From the NCBI RefSeq assembly GCF_000372725.1, contig NW_005196021.1, positions 306,653-370,652 of the forward strand: a stretch of 64,000 nt of DNA, given 5' to 3'. The translations under genes and the position numbers were made by a program. Positions 1 through 11,535 of the stretch are shown here, in pieces; position 1 is the stretch's first letter; each line of letters starts with the position of its first letter. The notes under the pieces are model-generated. The model was given only the letters and a program-made list of their open reading frames with translations, did no database searches and was not told the origin of the DNA. Source of the DNA: Emiliania huxleyi CCMP1516 (lineage: Eukaryota; Haptophyta; Isochrysidales; Noelaerhabdaceae).

Positions 1-14
1 GCAATGACCCTGAA

Positions 15-404
15 GTGGTCGACGCACACCGCCGCGCTGTCGAGGCCAAGCTGGCGTCAGCGAGAGCCCTTGCGTCGGCTCGCCAAGCGGCTCTTGAGTC
101 TCGCATGGAGAAGCAGCGGCCCGAACCCGCACGCGCGGAGGCGGCCAGTGGGCAATTGTCTGGTGGTGTGACTGCACGCGAGGACCACAACACACACCCA
201 CCCAAGCGGCCGATTACAATGGTCGTCAACGCTCTCGCGACAGGCCCAGCGACGAGCGTCCCGCGCACGACAGCGCAGCAAACCGAGCAGATTGCCAAGG
301 AGAAGCAAGCCGGCCTGCTTGCCATCCTGATTGGGTCAGACCAGGTCGCACTGGCCTGCGGCTACCGGCTGGAGGATGGCAGGTCCCCAATCACGCCCTG
401 GTAA
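15..404 (+). CDS. possible open reading frame at window edge, unknown
   Basis: An open frame of 129 codons starts 15 bases from the left edge. It is Ala/Arg/Glu-rich in its first third, like a helical or coiled segment, and has no domain I recognise. It may be the tail of a gene beginning outside the window, or chance coding in GC-rich DNA. An antisense frame of similar quality overlaps it, which lowers confidence. The sequence after it up to about 560 shows nothing I can assign. Confidence 0.15.
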   Translation: MVDAHRRAVEAKLASARALASARQAALESRMEKQRPEPARAEAASGQLSGGVTAREDHNTHPPKRPITMVVNALATGPATSVPRTTAQQTEQIAKEKQAGLLAILIGSDQVALACGYRLEDGRSPITPW

Positions 405-564
405 ATGTACAAGTCCGTCCTCGTAGTGCTGTGCTCGCAGTGAAACTCGTGCTCCACAGCGCCGCGCCCCAGCTTGCCCCTACTTTTAGCTTACTGGGAC
501 AAAAGGGAGAGGGGGTTGTGTTCTCTAGGCCCCTTATCTTGTTTTTAAACCAACACACAGAGCT

Positions 565-830
565 CATCACAGGATCAATGAAAGAAAGAAAACACAACCC
601 GAGGGAGGATCAGAAAGAAAGAAAGAAAACACACAACCCAAGGGAGGGATGGGAGAACGGCACGCCGCCACCACACAGGGATTTTAAGGAGAGGAGTGTG
701 GTGCGCTAGCCGTCGCCCACCCTGGGGAGTCTGCCTCTTCGTATCTCTTTTCGCAGTCTCTCGCCGCTTCTCGCTGCAACCTTCATGCCACCTCGCGGCC
801 GTCCCACTCTCAAGGGAGGATCACAGCGGG
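565..830 (+). repeat. dispersed repeat family R1, copy 1
   Basis: A GAAA-rich head (partly doubled, 579-635) is followed by a unique body that ends near a sequence reading CTTCATGCCACCTCGCGG at about 781. The same order of sequence recurs at 43633-43828 and, shortened, at 43843-43974. Tail-only matches occur near 14515 and head-only matches near 21723 and, reversed, near 48600. No long frame is shared by the copies. It lies just upstream of the AlkB-like gene and may carry part of its promoter. Confidence 0.7.
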
Positions 831-912
831 ATGAAAGCGCCGGATGTTTTCCTTGTGATTTCGCCCACCCAGCCCATCGCTGCCTCCATCGCTCCAGAAC
901 ACCCGCCCGAAG

Positions 913-3369
913 ATGCTCTCATTGCTCTCCCTCTACCCCCTTTCGCTCGCGCTGGCCACGAGCCGGCCTCCCGTGGGCGCCGCGCTCGAGGCCGCCGTCA
1001 CTCCGAGCGACATCTTTGCCGCGGCCGAGCGGATCGACCCACCTTACCCGCCCTACGAGTTTTCGCACCGCCACATGGAGCAGGACGTGCACCAGCGCAA
1101 GAGGCAGTCGCTCGCCTCGAATGCGCTCGGCCGCCTGTCACGGCTCCTCGTGGGAGGCGGATGTGATGCCGCGCGGTCGGCGGCGCTGCGAGACGCGCGG
1201 CTCCCGCGGCTGCTGCTGTGTGCCGCCGTGCCGAGCGCGAGCGTTGCCGACGGCGCGTGCGCCTCGCTCGACACCGTGGTGGCGCGGCACGTCGCCACCA
1301 GCCTCGCTGCGCTCGCTGCCCTCTGCGCCGCCGACGCGGCCAGCAGCAGCAGCGTGCATGGCGGAGCCGCCTCCGAGGAGCTGCGCCCGCTGTGCGGCGG
1401 CGCCCGGCTGCTAGCGGACCGGGCCGACGCCCTCGCCGAGCGCATGAGCCTCGCCAGCGCCGTCTCCTCGCGGTGGGCTCCTTGCTCCCCTCATTCTCTT
1501 TCTTCGCTCTGCTTCCCGCCTCATTCTTCCGGTCTCTGCCGCACTCTCCCTCACAATTCGCCTCTTCCTCTCCTGCTCCCCTGCAGGTGGGCGGCACGCC
1601 GCCTCTTCGGGACCGACGCGGCGGTGCCTCGGCTCGACGCGCGGGCCGCCCACCTGCAGGGGAGGAAGTGTCTAGGAAGTGTCTAGGAAGTGTCTAGGTG
1701 CCTCGGCTCGACGCGCGGGCCGCCGAGCTGCCGTACGACGTGCTGCCCGGGCTGGTGGCGCTGCCGGCGGCGGAGGAGGGGGCACCCGCTCCGCGGGCGT
1801 GGCTGCCGTCCGTGGCGCGCCTCGCAGGCAGACTGACGGCAGAGTTAGGGTCAGGGGAAGGGTTAGGCATAGGGTCAGCCGTCCGTGGCGCGCCTCGCAG
1901 GCAGACTGACGTAACCCTGCACCCTAACCCCAACCCTAACCCTAACCCTGTCCCTCCGCTTAACCCAGCCCTAACCCTAAACCCTACCCCTCGCAGGCAG
2001 GCTGACGGCGGAGGGTTTCGCTTCGGTGATCCCGTTCGAGCAGCAGGCGAGAGGTTGCTGCCTCCTCCCCTCCTCCGCCCCGCCCCTGCCCTCGCCCTCC
2101 CACGCCCTCCCCTCGCCCCCCCCCCCCCCCCCTCCACCCGCCCCCCTCCGCCGCAGGAGCTGCTCACGGCCGCAGGCCAGCGCGTGCGCGAGCGGCGCTC
2201 CACCTGCTGGCTCGCCGAGTGAGTGGAGGAGTCTCGAGTCATGCGCACCACCCTTCCTTCCACCTAGGCGCTCCACTTGCTGGCTCGCCGAGGCCGGGAT
2301 CGGCGCGTCGCAAAGCCCTGCAAAGCTGTCGCCTCTCGCGGACGCTTCCCCGAACCTTCTCGGAGCCTTCCTGGTGGCAGGCGCACTCGCCTACTCAGGC
2401 AAGCTGATGCCCCCCTCGCCGCTCGAGGCGTGCCCCCTGGTCAAGGAGGCGAGGCACGCCCACGGCACGTCCACGACACGTCCACGACACGCCCACGACA
2501 CGCCCACGACACGTCCACGACACGCCCACGACACGCCCACGACACGTCCATGACCCACGACACGCCCACGACACGTCCATGACACGTCCATGACACGTCC
2601 ACGACACGTCCCTCTGGCCGAGCAGGTGCGAGACGCGCTGCACGACGACCTCGGCCTCCGCTTCGACTGCGCGCGCCACCCGCCCCGCCGCCCCGCCGCC
2701 CGCCCCGCCGATCCCCTCTCTCGGCCGATCCCCTCTCTCTGCCCCTCCCCTCTCTCTGCCCTTCCCCTCTCTCTGCCCCTCCCCTCTCTCTGCCCATCCT
2801 TCTCTCGGCCGCAGGCGCACTCACCAACCTCTACGCGGCCGGCGGTACCGCGGCGTGTGCGTGGCACGCCCACACCACGCAGCACGGCGACACGTCGACA
2901 GGCACACCATGTGCGTGACACGTCCACGACACGTGTCCCTCAGGCACCGAGACCCGGAGCACGGCGATGCTGCCGACGGCGCCAAGTGGAGCCGCCGCAC
3001 GTACGTCCTCTCCGTCGGAGAGACGCGCCGCTTCGCCTTCCGGCCGCGGCGGGAGGGCGCGCGGGCGGGCCGAGGGGGGGGAGGGGAGGGGGGAGGGGAG
3101 GGGGGAGGGGAGGGGGGAGGGGAGGACGAGGGGCGGCATGTGCTCCCGCTCTTCTCGGGCGACGTGGTGACGATGGAGAGGCACTGCAACGACGCGTACG
3201 AGCACTCGGCACCCCTGCGGAAGGGGCGCCCCCCTTGGCTGCCTCGCCGCCCCCCCCCGGCACTGCGGCTCGGCTTTGCCTCGCATAGGTTCTCGCGGCG
3301 CAGGGGGGCGCCAACGCGGGGGCGCGCGTGTCGGTCGTCTTCAAGCAGGCGGCGGGCCGTAGCAATTAA
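913..3369 (+). CDS. AlkB-like 2-oxoglutarate/Fe(II) dioxygenase, multi-exon
   Basis: The predicted product has a hydrophobic N-terminus (MLSLLSLYPLSLALATS), a poorly conserved middle, and an AlkB-like double-stranded beta-helix core at its C-end. Visible motifs, in order, are GALAYSGK, LTNLYAAGG, an HRD iron-binding triad element after the GC-AG intron 2864-2943, SVGETRRFAFR, LPLFSGD, YEHS (second iron-binding His) and ARVSVVFK (2-oxoglutarate-binding Arg). Established family chemistry is oxidative demethylation of nucleic acid or other substrates; the substrate here is unknown. Exons I can place include 913-1472, 1587-1623, 1698 to about 1831, and after the intron 3209-3288 the last exon 3289-3369. 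A glycine-rich stretch near 3070-3125 reads through in frame. The signal-like N-terminus is unusual for AlkB proteins and suggests an organelle or secretory route. Middle exon borders are uncertain. Confidence 0.7.
1624..1724 (+). repeat. intron flanked by a 27-bp exon duplication with an 11-mer array
   Basis: The 27 bases at 1624-1650 are repeated exactly at 1698-1724. Between them lie three units of the 11-mer GGAAGTGTCTA. Treating 1624-1697 as a GT-AG phase-0 intron keeps the AlkB-like frame open and uses the second copy as exon. The splice donor therefore lies in duplicated exon sequence, and the acceptor AG is supplied by the 11-mer array. Confidence 0.75.
1808..2010 (+). repeat. interstitial telomere-like repeats inside a triplicated intron border
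   Basis: About 32 bases at 1809-1840 recur at 1881-1912, and a shorter diverged third copy lies at about 1985-2008. The first gap contains GGGTTAGG-type sequence and the second contains CCCTAA units (about 1922-1985). These match the TTAGGG telomere repeat found in many algae, yet coding exons lie on both sides, so this is not a chromosome end. The third copy appears to open the next exon after CTCGCAG. Confidence 0.75.
2193..2293 (+). repeat. 25-bp exon duplication around a short GT-AG intron
   Basis: The 25 bases at 2195-2219 (beginning GCGCTCCAC) recur at 2269-2293 with one mismatch. A GT-AG intron of about 50-75 bp lies between them. The retained protein reads through STCWLAEAGIGA. The arrangement is the same as at 1624-1724, but the insert has no clear 11-mer array. 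Confidence 0.7.
2463..2612 (+). repeat. intronic 11-bp minisatellite (CGTCCACGACA type)
   Basis: More than ten 11-bp units of the CGTCCACGACA / CGCCCACGACA type fill an intron of the AlkB-like gene. The same unit reappears in introns at 2895-2935, about 3690-3720, 9700-9750, 44607-44700 and 46215-46370, across four genes. A second, 17-bp array (CTCTCTGCC type) occupies 2715-2805 in the next intron. Confidence 0.8.
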
Positions 3370-4857
3370 TGCGCACTCCTTGCTCTCAGCACCGAATCGT
3401 GTCGCTCAGCCGCTTTCTCTCGGCTGGTGCTTGTGGCGGTCAGTCGCCCCGTCTGGAGCAGGCGCTCACGGGGCGCGACGGGAGGCGAGGCCACAGCGTG
3501 GAGGGGGAGGGCAGGCGCGCGCGGAGGAGGCAGCGGCGGGAGGGGGAGGGGGGCACGGAAGCCGCGACGAGCGGAGGCGGCCACCGCGGGCGAGGTTAGT
3601 CTCGCCCGAGACTGCCCGATGGACCGAGATGGACCGAGATGGACCGAGATTGGCCGAGATTGACCGAGGTCGACCGTTGCGGTCGAGGCTCGTGACACGT
3701 CCACGACGCGTCCGCGGCACGCGGCCCACAGGCGCCGCGCGCGGCCGGCGCGGCGGCGGCCGCGGCGGCCGCGGCAGTCAGCCGTCGCGCAGGCGCCACC
3801 TGCGCAGCACGCTTGTTGCGCTGCTCCCCGCGCTCGCCACGCCGCCGCCAGCCTACGGTCTCGAGGTTGCGCGTCGGTCGGACGTCGCGTTCGAGCAGCA
3901 GCAGCTCTATAACCCGCCTCCGCCCGTCACCTCATATCAGCAGCAAGTGTCGGACGCGATCACTATCCAGACAATGAAAGGGGCGTGGCGGCTTGAGGAG
4001 AGCTTCAGCGGCAGCGGCGCGTGCGCTGCGCCTCTCCGCTCCTCAAGCCGCGGCCCCGCGTCCCCTCACACCTCTGGTTGTGCGTAGGGCGGAGGACGAG
4101 CGGCAGCCTCCTCCTCGCGCGGCGCGGAGAGAGCGCGGCGCCTTCCCGGACCTTTCTCGGAACCTTCCTGCAGGCACGCTCCTCTTCCGCGGCGCGGAGA
4201 GCGCGGAGCGCGGCGCGGTGGCGTACTCGGGCGAGGCGGGAAGCGGGCGGGGGCCGTGGATCATCAAGGCACTTAGACACTTCCTAGACACTTCCTAGAC
4301 ACTTCCTAGGGCCGTGGATCATCAAGGCGACCTTGTGCACTTGCAAACGCCTGGGCTCTCTTGCGTTGGCTGCAGGACGGGGAGGCGAGGGGATAAGTCG
4401 GCCCCTTGCCTTCCCCCCCCCGCCCCCCCCCCCCGGGGACCCGCCTCGACTGGCTTGTGGAGAGGTGGTGACCTGCCGGACCCTGACCTCAGGCGGACGG
4501 GTTTGGCCGCAGCCCGGCCGGCCGCGTCGGCGGGGCGATCGAGCGCAAGGGCCTCTGGAAGCTGCGCCGCGGTGCGGCAGGCACTTTCACCTACGCTGGC
4601 CGCATCGTCGTGACGAGCTATGCTGCCGACGGATTGCCGGTTGCGTCTATCGAGGGCGAGATCATCGAGCTTGTCAACGGGGGCAAGCCGAAGGGAGGCT
4701 CCGAGAGGAGGGTGGGGACGTTTTTCGCGAAGCTCGAGCGGAGACTGACCGCCGCAGAGGAGGCAGCGGCGTCAGCAGACTCGGCGGCATCGGGGGGAGC
4801 GCCCGAGGCGTTGCAGGTGACGCCGGTCATGGATGGGCGCTTAGTGTACAAACAATG
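3369..4857 (+). CDS. conserved protein of unknown function, probable plastid targeting, multi-exon
   Basis: The C-terminal two thirds look genuinely coding. A region ending in ITIQTMKGAWRLEE continues over a GC-AG intron (4017-4173) into TLLFRGAES and GEAGSGRGPWIIK. After a second intron ending CCTCAG near 4490 comes ADGFGRSPAG, GLWKLRRG, YAGRIVVTSY, EIIELVNGG and KLERRL, with the stop at 4855-4857. From memory it resembles a small family in plastid-bearing chromists, but I cannot name a function. The N-terminal exon (3369 to about 3594, then an intron to 3731) is Arg/Gly-rich, and LRSTLVALLPALATPPPAYG near the start of exon 2 resembles a thylakoid-type transfer segment. The start ATG overlaps the stop of the preceding gene and is uncertain. 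Confidence 0.5.
4251..4328 (+). repeat. 18-20 bp exon duplication around a 41-bp GC-AG insert of 11-mers
   Basis: The end of the exon coding GPWIIK (4251-4268) recurs at 4309-4326. The 41 bases between them (4269-4309) begin GC, end AG and consist of AGACACTTCCT-type 11-mers, the reverse complement of the array at 1661-1697. The real intron may be these 41 bases, or may run on to the acceptor near 4490. Confidence 0.75.
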
Positions 4858-6362
4858 AGATTTCCTTACGTTATTTTGCATACTGAGGAGAAGCATACAT
4901 GTAGAGAGACTCCCAGTAAGGGCCCGGGGGCGTGCGCGGTGGCGGCCGGGTGCTGTGGGGGCGGGGTGCGGCGTGCGGGGTGCCCCGTGTGTGCAGCGGG
5001 GCCGGGTGCGGGGGTGGCGCGGGTCGACGGTCGTGCGAGGTCCGAGGACCGAGGTATTTTTTGATAATTTGGTTATATTTATGTATGTAAAAGAGGAATG
5101 CAGTCGAGAGGACAGGGGAGGGACGCGGCCAGAAAGAGAGAGGGCGGCGCGGGGCGCGCTCAGACCTCAGTGATGCCTCTCAACGCACGAAGATGGGGGG
5201 GTCGCCCCCCCAGACGTGGGGACGTCAACGCGAGGCGGCTGGGGGTTTCTCCTTTCTGTTTTCTTATTCGTTTTCAAAAGGCAACTTTACCAGCCTGGGC
5301 TATCCCCTTTTTGGTAGCTTAACCACCTGCGACTTCATGAGTCATTTACATTGCATGCAGTGTCGCAAGTCCAAGTCAGTATCGCCCCCGGGGCGCGCCT
5401 TGTGCCGAGGAGCCCTGTCCCCTGAGAGGAGCCCCACCGCCAATCGTCGGCCTCTATCTAGTTGCTCTGGTAGTAGGCGGCATCGCCAAACCCCAGAAGT
5501 CACACGTCATTTGAGGTGTGCCCCGATCCGCTGTTGCCACCCCGAGGCGCCCGCGGCGCGCGCCCGCCCGGCTGCCAGTAGGAGGCGGCGCAATATGGCC
5601 ATAGTACAGCCCTTGAGGAGGAGGAAGAGGCTGGCTGGCAGTGCTGTATGCCGCCGAGGGGGCAGTTTTGGGGTGCTGTCACGGGCCCAGGGGGCTGCAG
5701 AAGGCGTCCGCAACCGGGACAACCCGCCCCCCCAGCCGAGGCCGGTCGAAGCCCACTTGGAAGCAGCCATGAGGAGTCCTCTTGGTGCTCCTGGCGGTCG
5801 TTCAAAGGTCGGGCGCGCGCCGATGGGGGGTGGGGGGGGGTCTTGCTTGCTCCACACCGAGCGCCATCGGTCCGGACCGGCGTGACCAATATGAGGGTAG
5901 GCCTGCACAAGGTCTGAGCCGCGGCCGCTCGGCGCCAAGTGCAGTGTCACGCTCGCGCACGAAGGGGGACACAATGGGAAATTCTCGTTTCCTATTCACT
6001 CGGTCCCCCAACGGAAGAGGCCTCGCTCCTATTGGAACTCTCCAACATCAGATTTGCCTCGTGCGTCCCTTTTCGAGCCGGAAAGCTATTTTCTTTTGAG
6101 GGTCCTGTGGGGAGGCCGACTTGACGGGCGCATGGAGATGTGATGCCTCCATGCGCCCGTCAAGTAAAAATCGACAATGCAGCTCGATGGTTATTGGTTT
6201 GCCCGAAAAGGTAAGACACATCACACATGGCGGCGTTTGTATCTAGAGAGAGCGCCAGCGAGGCCCGCGCAGAGACGCACACCATAGAGCTATGCCCCAC
6301 ACGACGTGAGCCCCAAAACTCGCCATCAGATAGAGTCGCAAGAAGGTATCTCAGCAGATAGC
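4858..6362. other. intergenic region, no convincing gene
   Basis: Several open frames exist (for example 5193-5885) but they are GC-driven, overlap on both strands and show no motif. The region holds the 3' flanks of a forward gene and of a reverse gene, and one perfect hairpin at 6121-6163. I see nothing else in it. Confidence 0.5.
6121..6163. repeat. perfect 17-bp stem, 9-nt loop hairpin
   Basis: Positions 6121-6137 are exactly complementary to 6147-6163. The loop is 6138-6146. It lies 200 bp beyond the stop codon of the minus-strand gene ending at 6363 and could be a tiny foldback element or a 3' processing structure. Confidence 0.8.
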
Positions 6363-8177
6363 TCACCCGAGGTGGCCAAAGCCAAACAGGGCCCAGTACT
6401 CTGGCGGGCTGATCGTGACTGCCGATCCGTACGTGAGCCCGTCGAGCAGCACCGACACCATCGGGAAGGTGAAGCCGACGATGAGGACGAGCAAGTCCTG
6501 CTCGAGCGTGACGAGCTTGCGGTCGCGCAGCGTCTCTGAAAACATCGAGAGCGCGTACCCCATCGCCGAGGCGATGCCGTAGTGGTACATGGGCGTGCTC
6601 TGCATCGGCCACTGTGCCGTGCACTGCTGCAGCCAGGCGGCGCCTAGACAAAAAGAAACACACGTCGGGGGGAAAGAAACGCACGCAGCACAGGGCCCTG
6701 CCCCAGCGAGGCGGCGCCCCCGAACGGGATCGAGTACATGAAGGAGAGCTGCCTAGGCGACACGTGTGTTGGAGGGAGTCAGGCGGGACTGCGCCGCCAG
6801 CCAGGCCGCGGCGAGGGGGGGGGAGGAGGGCGCGTCAGGTTCGGCCACGAGGCGAGCCGGTAGAGGATGGCCTTTTGGCGCATCTCCTTCTCGGGGACCT
6901 TGACCCTCCTCCGCTCGTTAGCCTGGAAGTTCTGCTGCAGCATCACCTGCAGGGGCAGGGCGGCAGGGGGCGGGGGCGGGGTCAGGGCGGCTGCGAATTG
7001 TGAGGGTGAGGGTGAGGGTGAGGGGGTGGGGGCGAGGGGCGACCTCCCAGTTTGCCGTCGTGCCCGCGCACACGAGGGCCCAGAACCTGTTCACAGCTAG
7101 AGGTGTGAAGAGACGCTCTTCACAGCCCGCACACACGGCGGCCCAGCCCCTGGGAGAGGAGGAGAGCGGGGTGGGACCGGAGGACCGTGCGAGTGCAGGG
7201 GCGGCCGGGCGCGGCGGCTAGAGCCGCGGGCGGTGCAACGGAGTGCAGAAACGGCGCTGCGGATTCGGTCGGGGGGGGGGGGGGGTTCTGTCCGCATCTG
7301 TCGGCGGGCGCAGGAAGATAGGAATATCGAAGGGGCGCAGGAAGTCGGGGTAGTCGCCGCTGAACCACCAGGCGATGTAGAGGCACATGGTGGTCAGGCC
7401 GGTCCCGCCGAACGTGAACCCGTTCGCCTTTAGGTCGCGCATGTCGAGCATCTTGTTCGAGTTGAACTTTGACATAGGCACCGCAGACAGCGCATTCACC
7501 AGGCCGGCCACGAGGAGAGAGGTGAGGAAGGGGCCCGAGGTGGCCATCGGGACGGAGGTGTCGAGCGCGTTGGTCACGTGCGAGTAGACCAGCCACGGGA
7601 TCCCGAGGAACAGAAAGTACGCCCCGCTCACCGCGTGGATGTGCATGAAGTCGGCGCGCGTCCACAGCCGCCGCCGCACGGTCCCGGTCGGGTCGAGGAA
7701 GACGAGGAAGGAGCCGAGCAGGGCCGCCAGGCCGCCGTCGTCGTCCTCCTGCCCCTTGAGCCGCTCCATCACAACCTTGGAGTTGGCGTCGCCGATGACC
7801 GCCGCGTCCATCTCAGCCTTGACTCTCGCTCTCCGCTCGTCCTCCGTCTCGTCGAGCACGACCACGCTCGCCTCCTCGAAGCCGGCCTCCTCCTCGTCGT
7901 CGTCGCCCTCCTCAATCACCGCCGGCCCCACCGCCGCCGCCGCCGCCGCCGCCTCCGGCTCATGCTCCACGAGCGTCGCCGGCGCCATCGGCGGCCGCAG
8001 CGGCAGGTCCGCGACGTTGACCTCGCGGAGCAGCGGCGCGGCGGCACGGCGCGCGCGGCGGCTCAGCCGCGGCGGCTGCAGCGACGCCAGACCGCAGGCG
8101 CGCTCAGCGAGCGCGCAGCACAGCAAAGCCAAGCCGAGCCGCATGCGCACCGACGCCGCACCTCTCGGATCGTTCAT
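6363..8177 (-). CDS. multi-pass membrane protein, plastid or secretory targeted, unknown function
   Basis: The first exon reads from 8177, or from an in-frame ATG at about 8144 that starts MRLGLALLCCALAERACG, a good signal sequence. An acidic segment (EEGDDDEEEAGFEEAS) precedes the membrane part. Hydrophobic segments include YFLFLGIPWLVYSHVTN, FLTSLLVAGLVNALSAV, LTTMCLYIAWWF, then in later exons NRFWALVCAGTTANW, a soluble stretch ending MRQKAILYRLASWP, and MYHYGIASAMGYALSMF and VLIVGFTFPMVSVLLDG in the last exon (6605-6363). At least three introns interrupt the 3' half, one with a G-run near 7268. I do not recognise the family. It shares a 61-bp head-to-head promoter with the gene at 8239. 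Confidence 0.6.
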
Positions 8178-8238
8178 TACGAAAGAAAAAATTAGCGGGA
8201 AGAGCCGCTAGAAAATTTCTTTCCTTCTGCGGCCCCCA
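8178..8238. promoter_or_regulatory. 61-bp bidirectional promoter interval
   Basis: Only 61 bases separate the outermost start codons of the minus gene (8177) and the plus gene (8239). The interval is A/T-richer than its surroundings and contains a short inverted pair, AGCGG with CCGCT, around 8194-8209. Both genes encode membrane proteins with N-terminal signals, so coordinate expression is plausible but not shown. Confidence 0.5.
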
Positions 8239-10077
<1,839 letters not shown>

Positions 10078-10242
10078 CCCTGATAGGAGATTCTAGCGGA
10101 GTGAGAGCGGCGAGAGGAGTGAGAGGGAGGAGAGCGGAGGGCAGCTGGCAGAGTCTAGAGCTCCTAGGCCAGGGCGGTGGCGGGGGGGGGGCGGCGGGGG
10201 CCGTCGCCATACGGCTTTATCCTTTTATAGCGCGTGTACATC
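10078..10242. other. short gap between convergent genes
   Basis: The 165 bases between the two stop codons include GA-rich sequence and a G-run near 10187. No gene is visible. Confidence 0.5.
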
Positions 10243-11535
10243 TCACCTGGTATTTACAAACGCGTTCGCAGAGTACATCTTCTTCGTGGTGTAATGCTGC
10301 AGCATCCTCTGCACGCCGATCGGCAATTCGGCAAAGGCGGCGTAGGATAGCACTGCCACCGTCGCCCGTTCGGACACCACCCGTGCTCGCACGGGTGGCA
10401 CTTGGAAGGCACCGAAGAAATGGGAGCAGCTGTCGAGTGGGCCCGCACAAGCTACATCCGTGGAATGCTCCACCTCGGCAATCTGCAGGACCTCCGAGCC
10501 TGGCTGGTTTAGCTGCCTTTGACCTGCGCCAGCAACCTCGGGAACGTGCTGGCTCATGTTCCTGCGCCAGCTGTTGGCGCTCGAGATCAAGTCGACACGC
10601 CCCGCCAGCACCCAGACCAGGGGCGCCCGCGACACCAAGTCGGCGTTGATGAGAGGGCGATTGGGTGCGGTTGTGACGAACACGTCGTCGCCGCGCCTCA
10701 GCTGTTGGCACTCTAGCGCCTGCATCAGCCGTGGCAGCACCTGTTCCGCGTCGTACTCACCCGTGTAATTGTGCAACCAGCTGTGCACGTCGTCCGCGAC
10801 GGGAGCGAAGCATGAGTCACCAACCACGCGCCGGACCAGTGCCCTCAGGCTCGTGAGATCGCGATTCCGTGCCGTGCCCTGCAGATGCGCGCAATCGCCG
10901 CCATGCGCGGCGAGGAACTGCACAAACAAGTGCTTCTAGCAGGAGAGGTGTGAGGAAGAGATGGTAAGGTAACGTAAGTTTCCCCAACCTCAGGAAGAGA
11001 GCCCGCGGCGGGCGTTACGCGTCGAGCGAGAGGCAGCGGGCTGCTCAGCCGACAGCATCGAGGCGGCCACAACTCAGCAAGCGATCGCGCCAACTCTGAC
11101 CCCACTGGTGTCCAGGTAACCTTTTGATGGGCAGCAAGTGTGGTCGCCGCAGTTGCTCCAGTTCGCGCAGCCAGAGCTCACGGGGCGGATGTTGAGGCCA
11201 CCCAACCCCTCGCTGTGCATCACGAAGCAGGAGGCACCCCACCACAAGTCGTAAATGCCGAAAAAATAGAGTAAGGCGACGACGAACGCGCCGATGAACA
11301 CAAACGCGAGGGCAGTTGCAGCCTTGGAGAGGGGCGTCGGGCTTCTCCTGTTGCAGAAGACGACCAGTGCGAGCACCGGAGAGAGAAGGCAGAGCACGAG
11401 GAACCCCTTCGACAACATTCCGTGTAATTGTCTGTTCGGGTCCGAGATGTACGAGTAAGGCACGACATCCACCATCAGAAAAAAGAAGATGACCATGTTC
11501 GCGAGGTGGCAGAAAAAGGCTGCGGACGAAAGCAT
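10243..11535 (-). CDS. membrane protein with Cys-rich loop, unknown, probably two exons
   Basis: The 5' exon (11535-11101) encodes three likely membrane helices (NMVIFFFLMVDVVPYSYI, GFLVLCLLSPVLALVVF, ALAFVFIGAFVVALLYFFGI) followed by a Cys-rich loop with CANWSNCGDHTCC. A GT-AG intron 11100-10936 would join DTSG in frame to KHLFVQFLAAHGGDC in the 3' exon (10935-10243), which is soluble and ends SANAFVNTR. The join is inferred: the 3' open frame has no ATG at its start and a stop lies just upstream, so it must be an internal or last exon. The two parts could belong to different genes. I recognise no family. Confidence 0.45.

Noticed and set aside
1845-1990. Chromosome end (telomere)
   Set aside because: Telomere-like units are few, degenerate and in both orientations, with coding exons on both sides.
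2855-4087. A 410-codon open frame on the plus strand
   Set aside because: It runs through real exons of two different genes, their introns and a G-rich low-complexity tract; only parts of it are coding.
6160-6684. Second reading frame at the end of the minus membrane-protein gene
   Set aside because: It is out of frame with the membrane helices of the last exon (6605-6363) and reads through the 3' flank.
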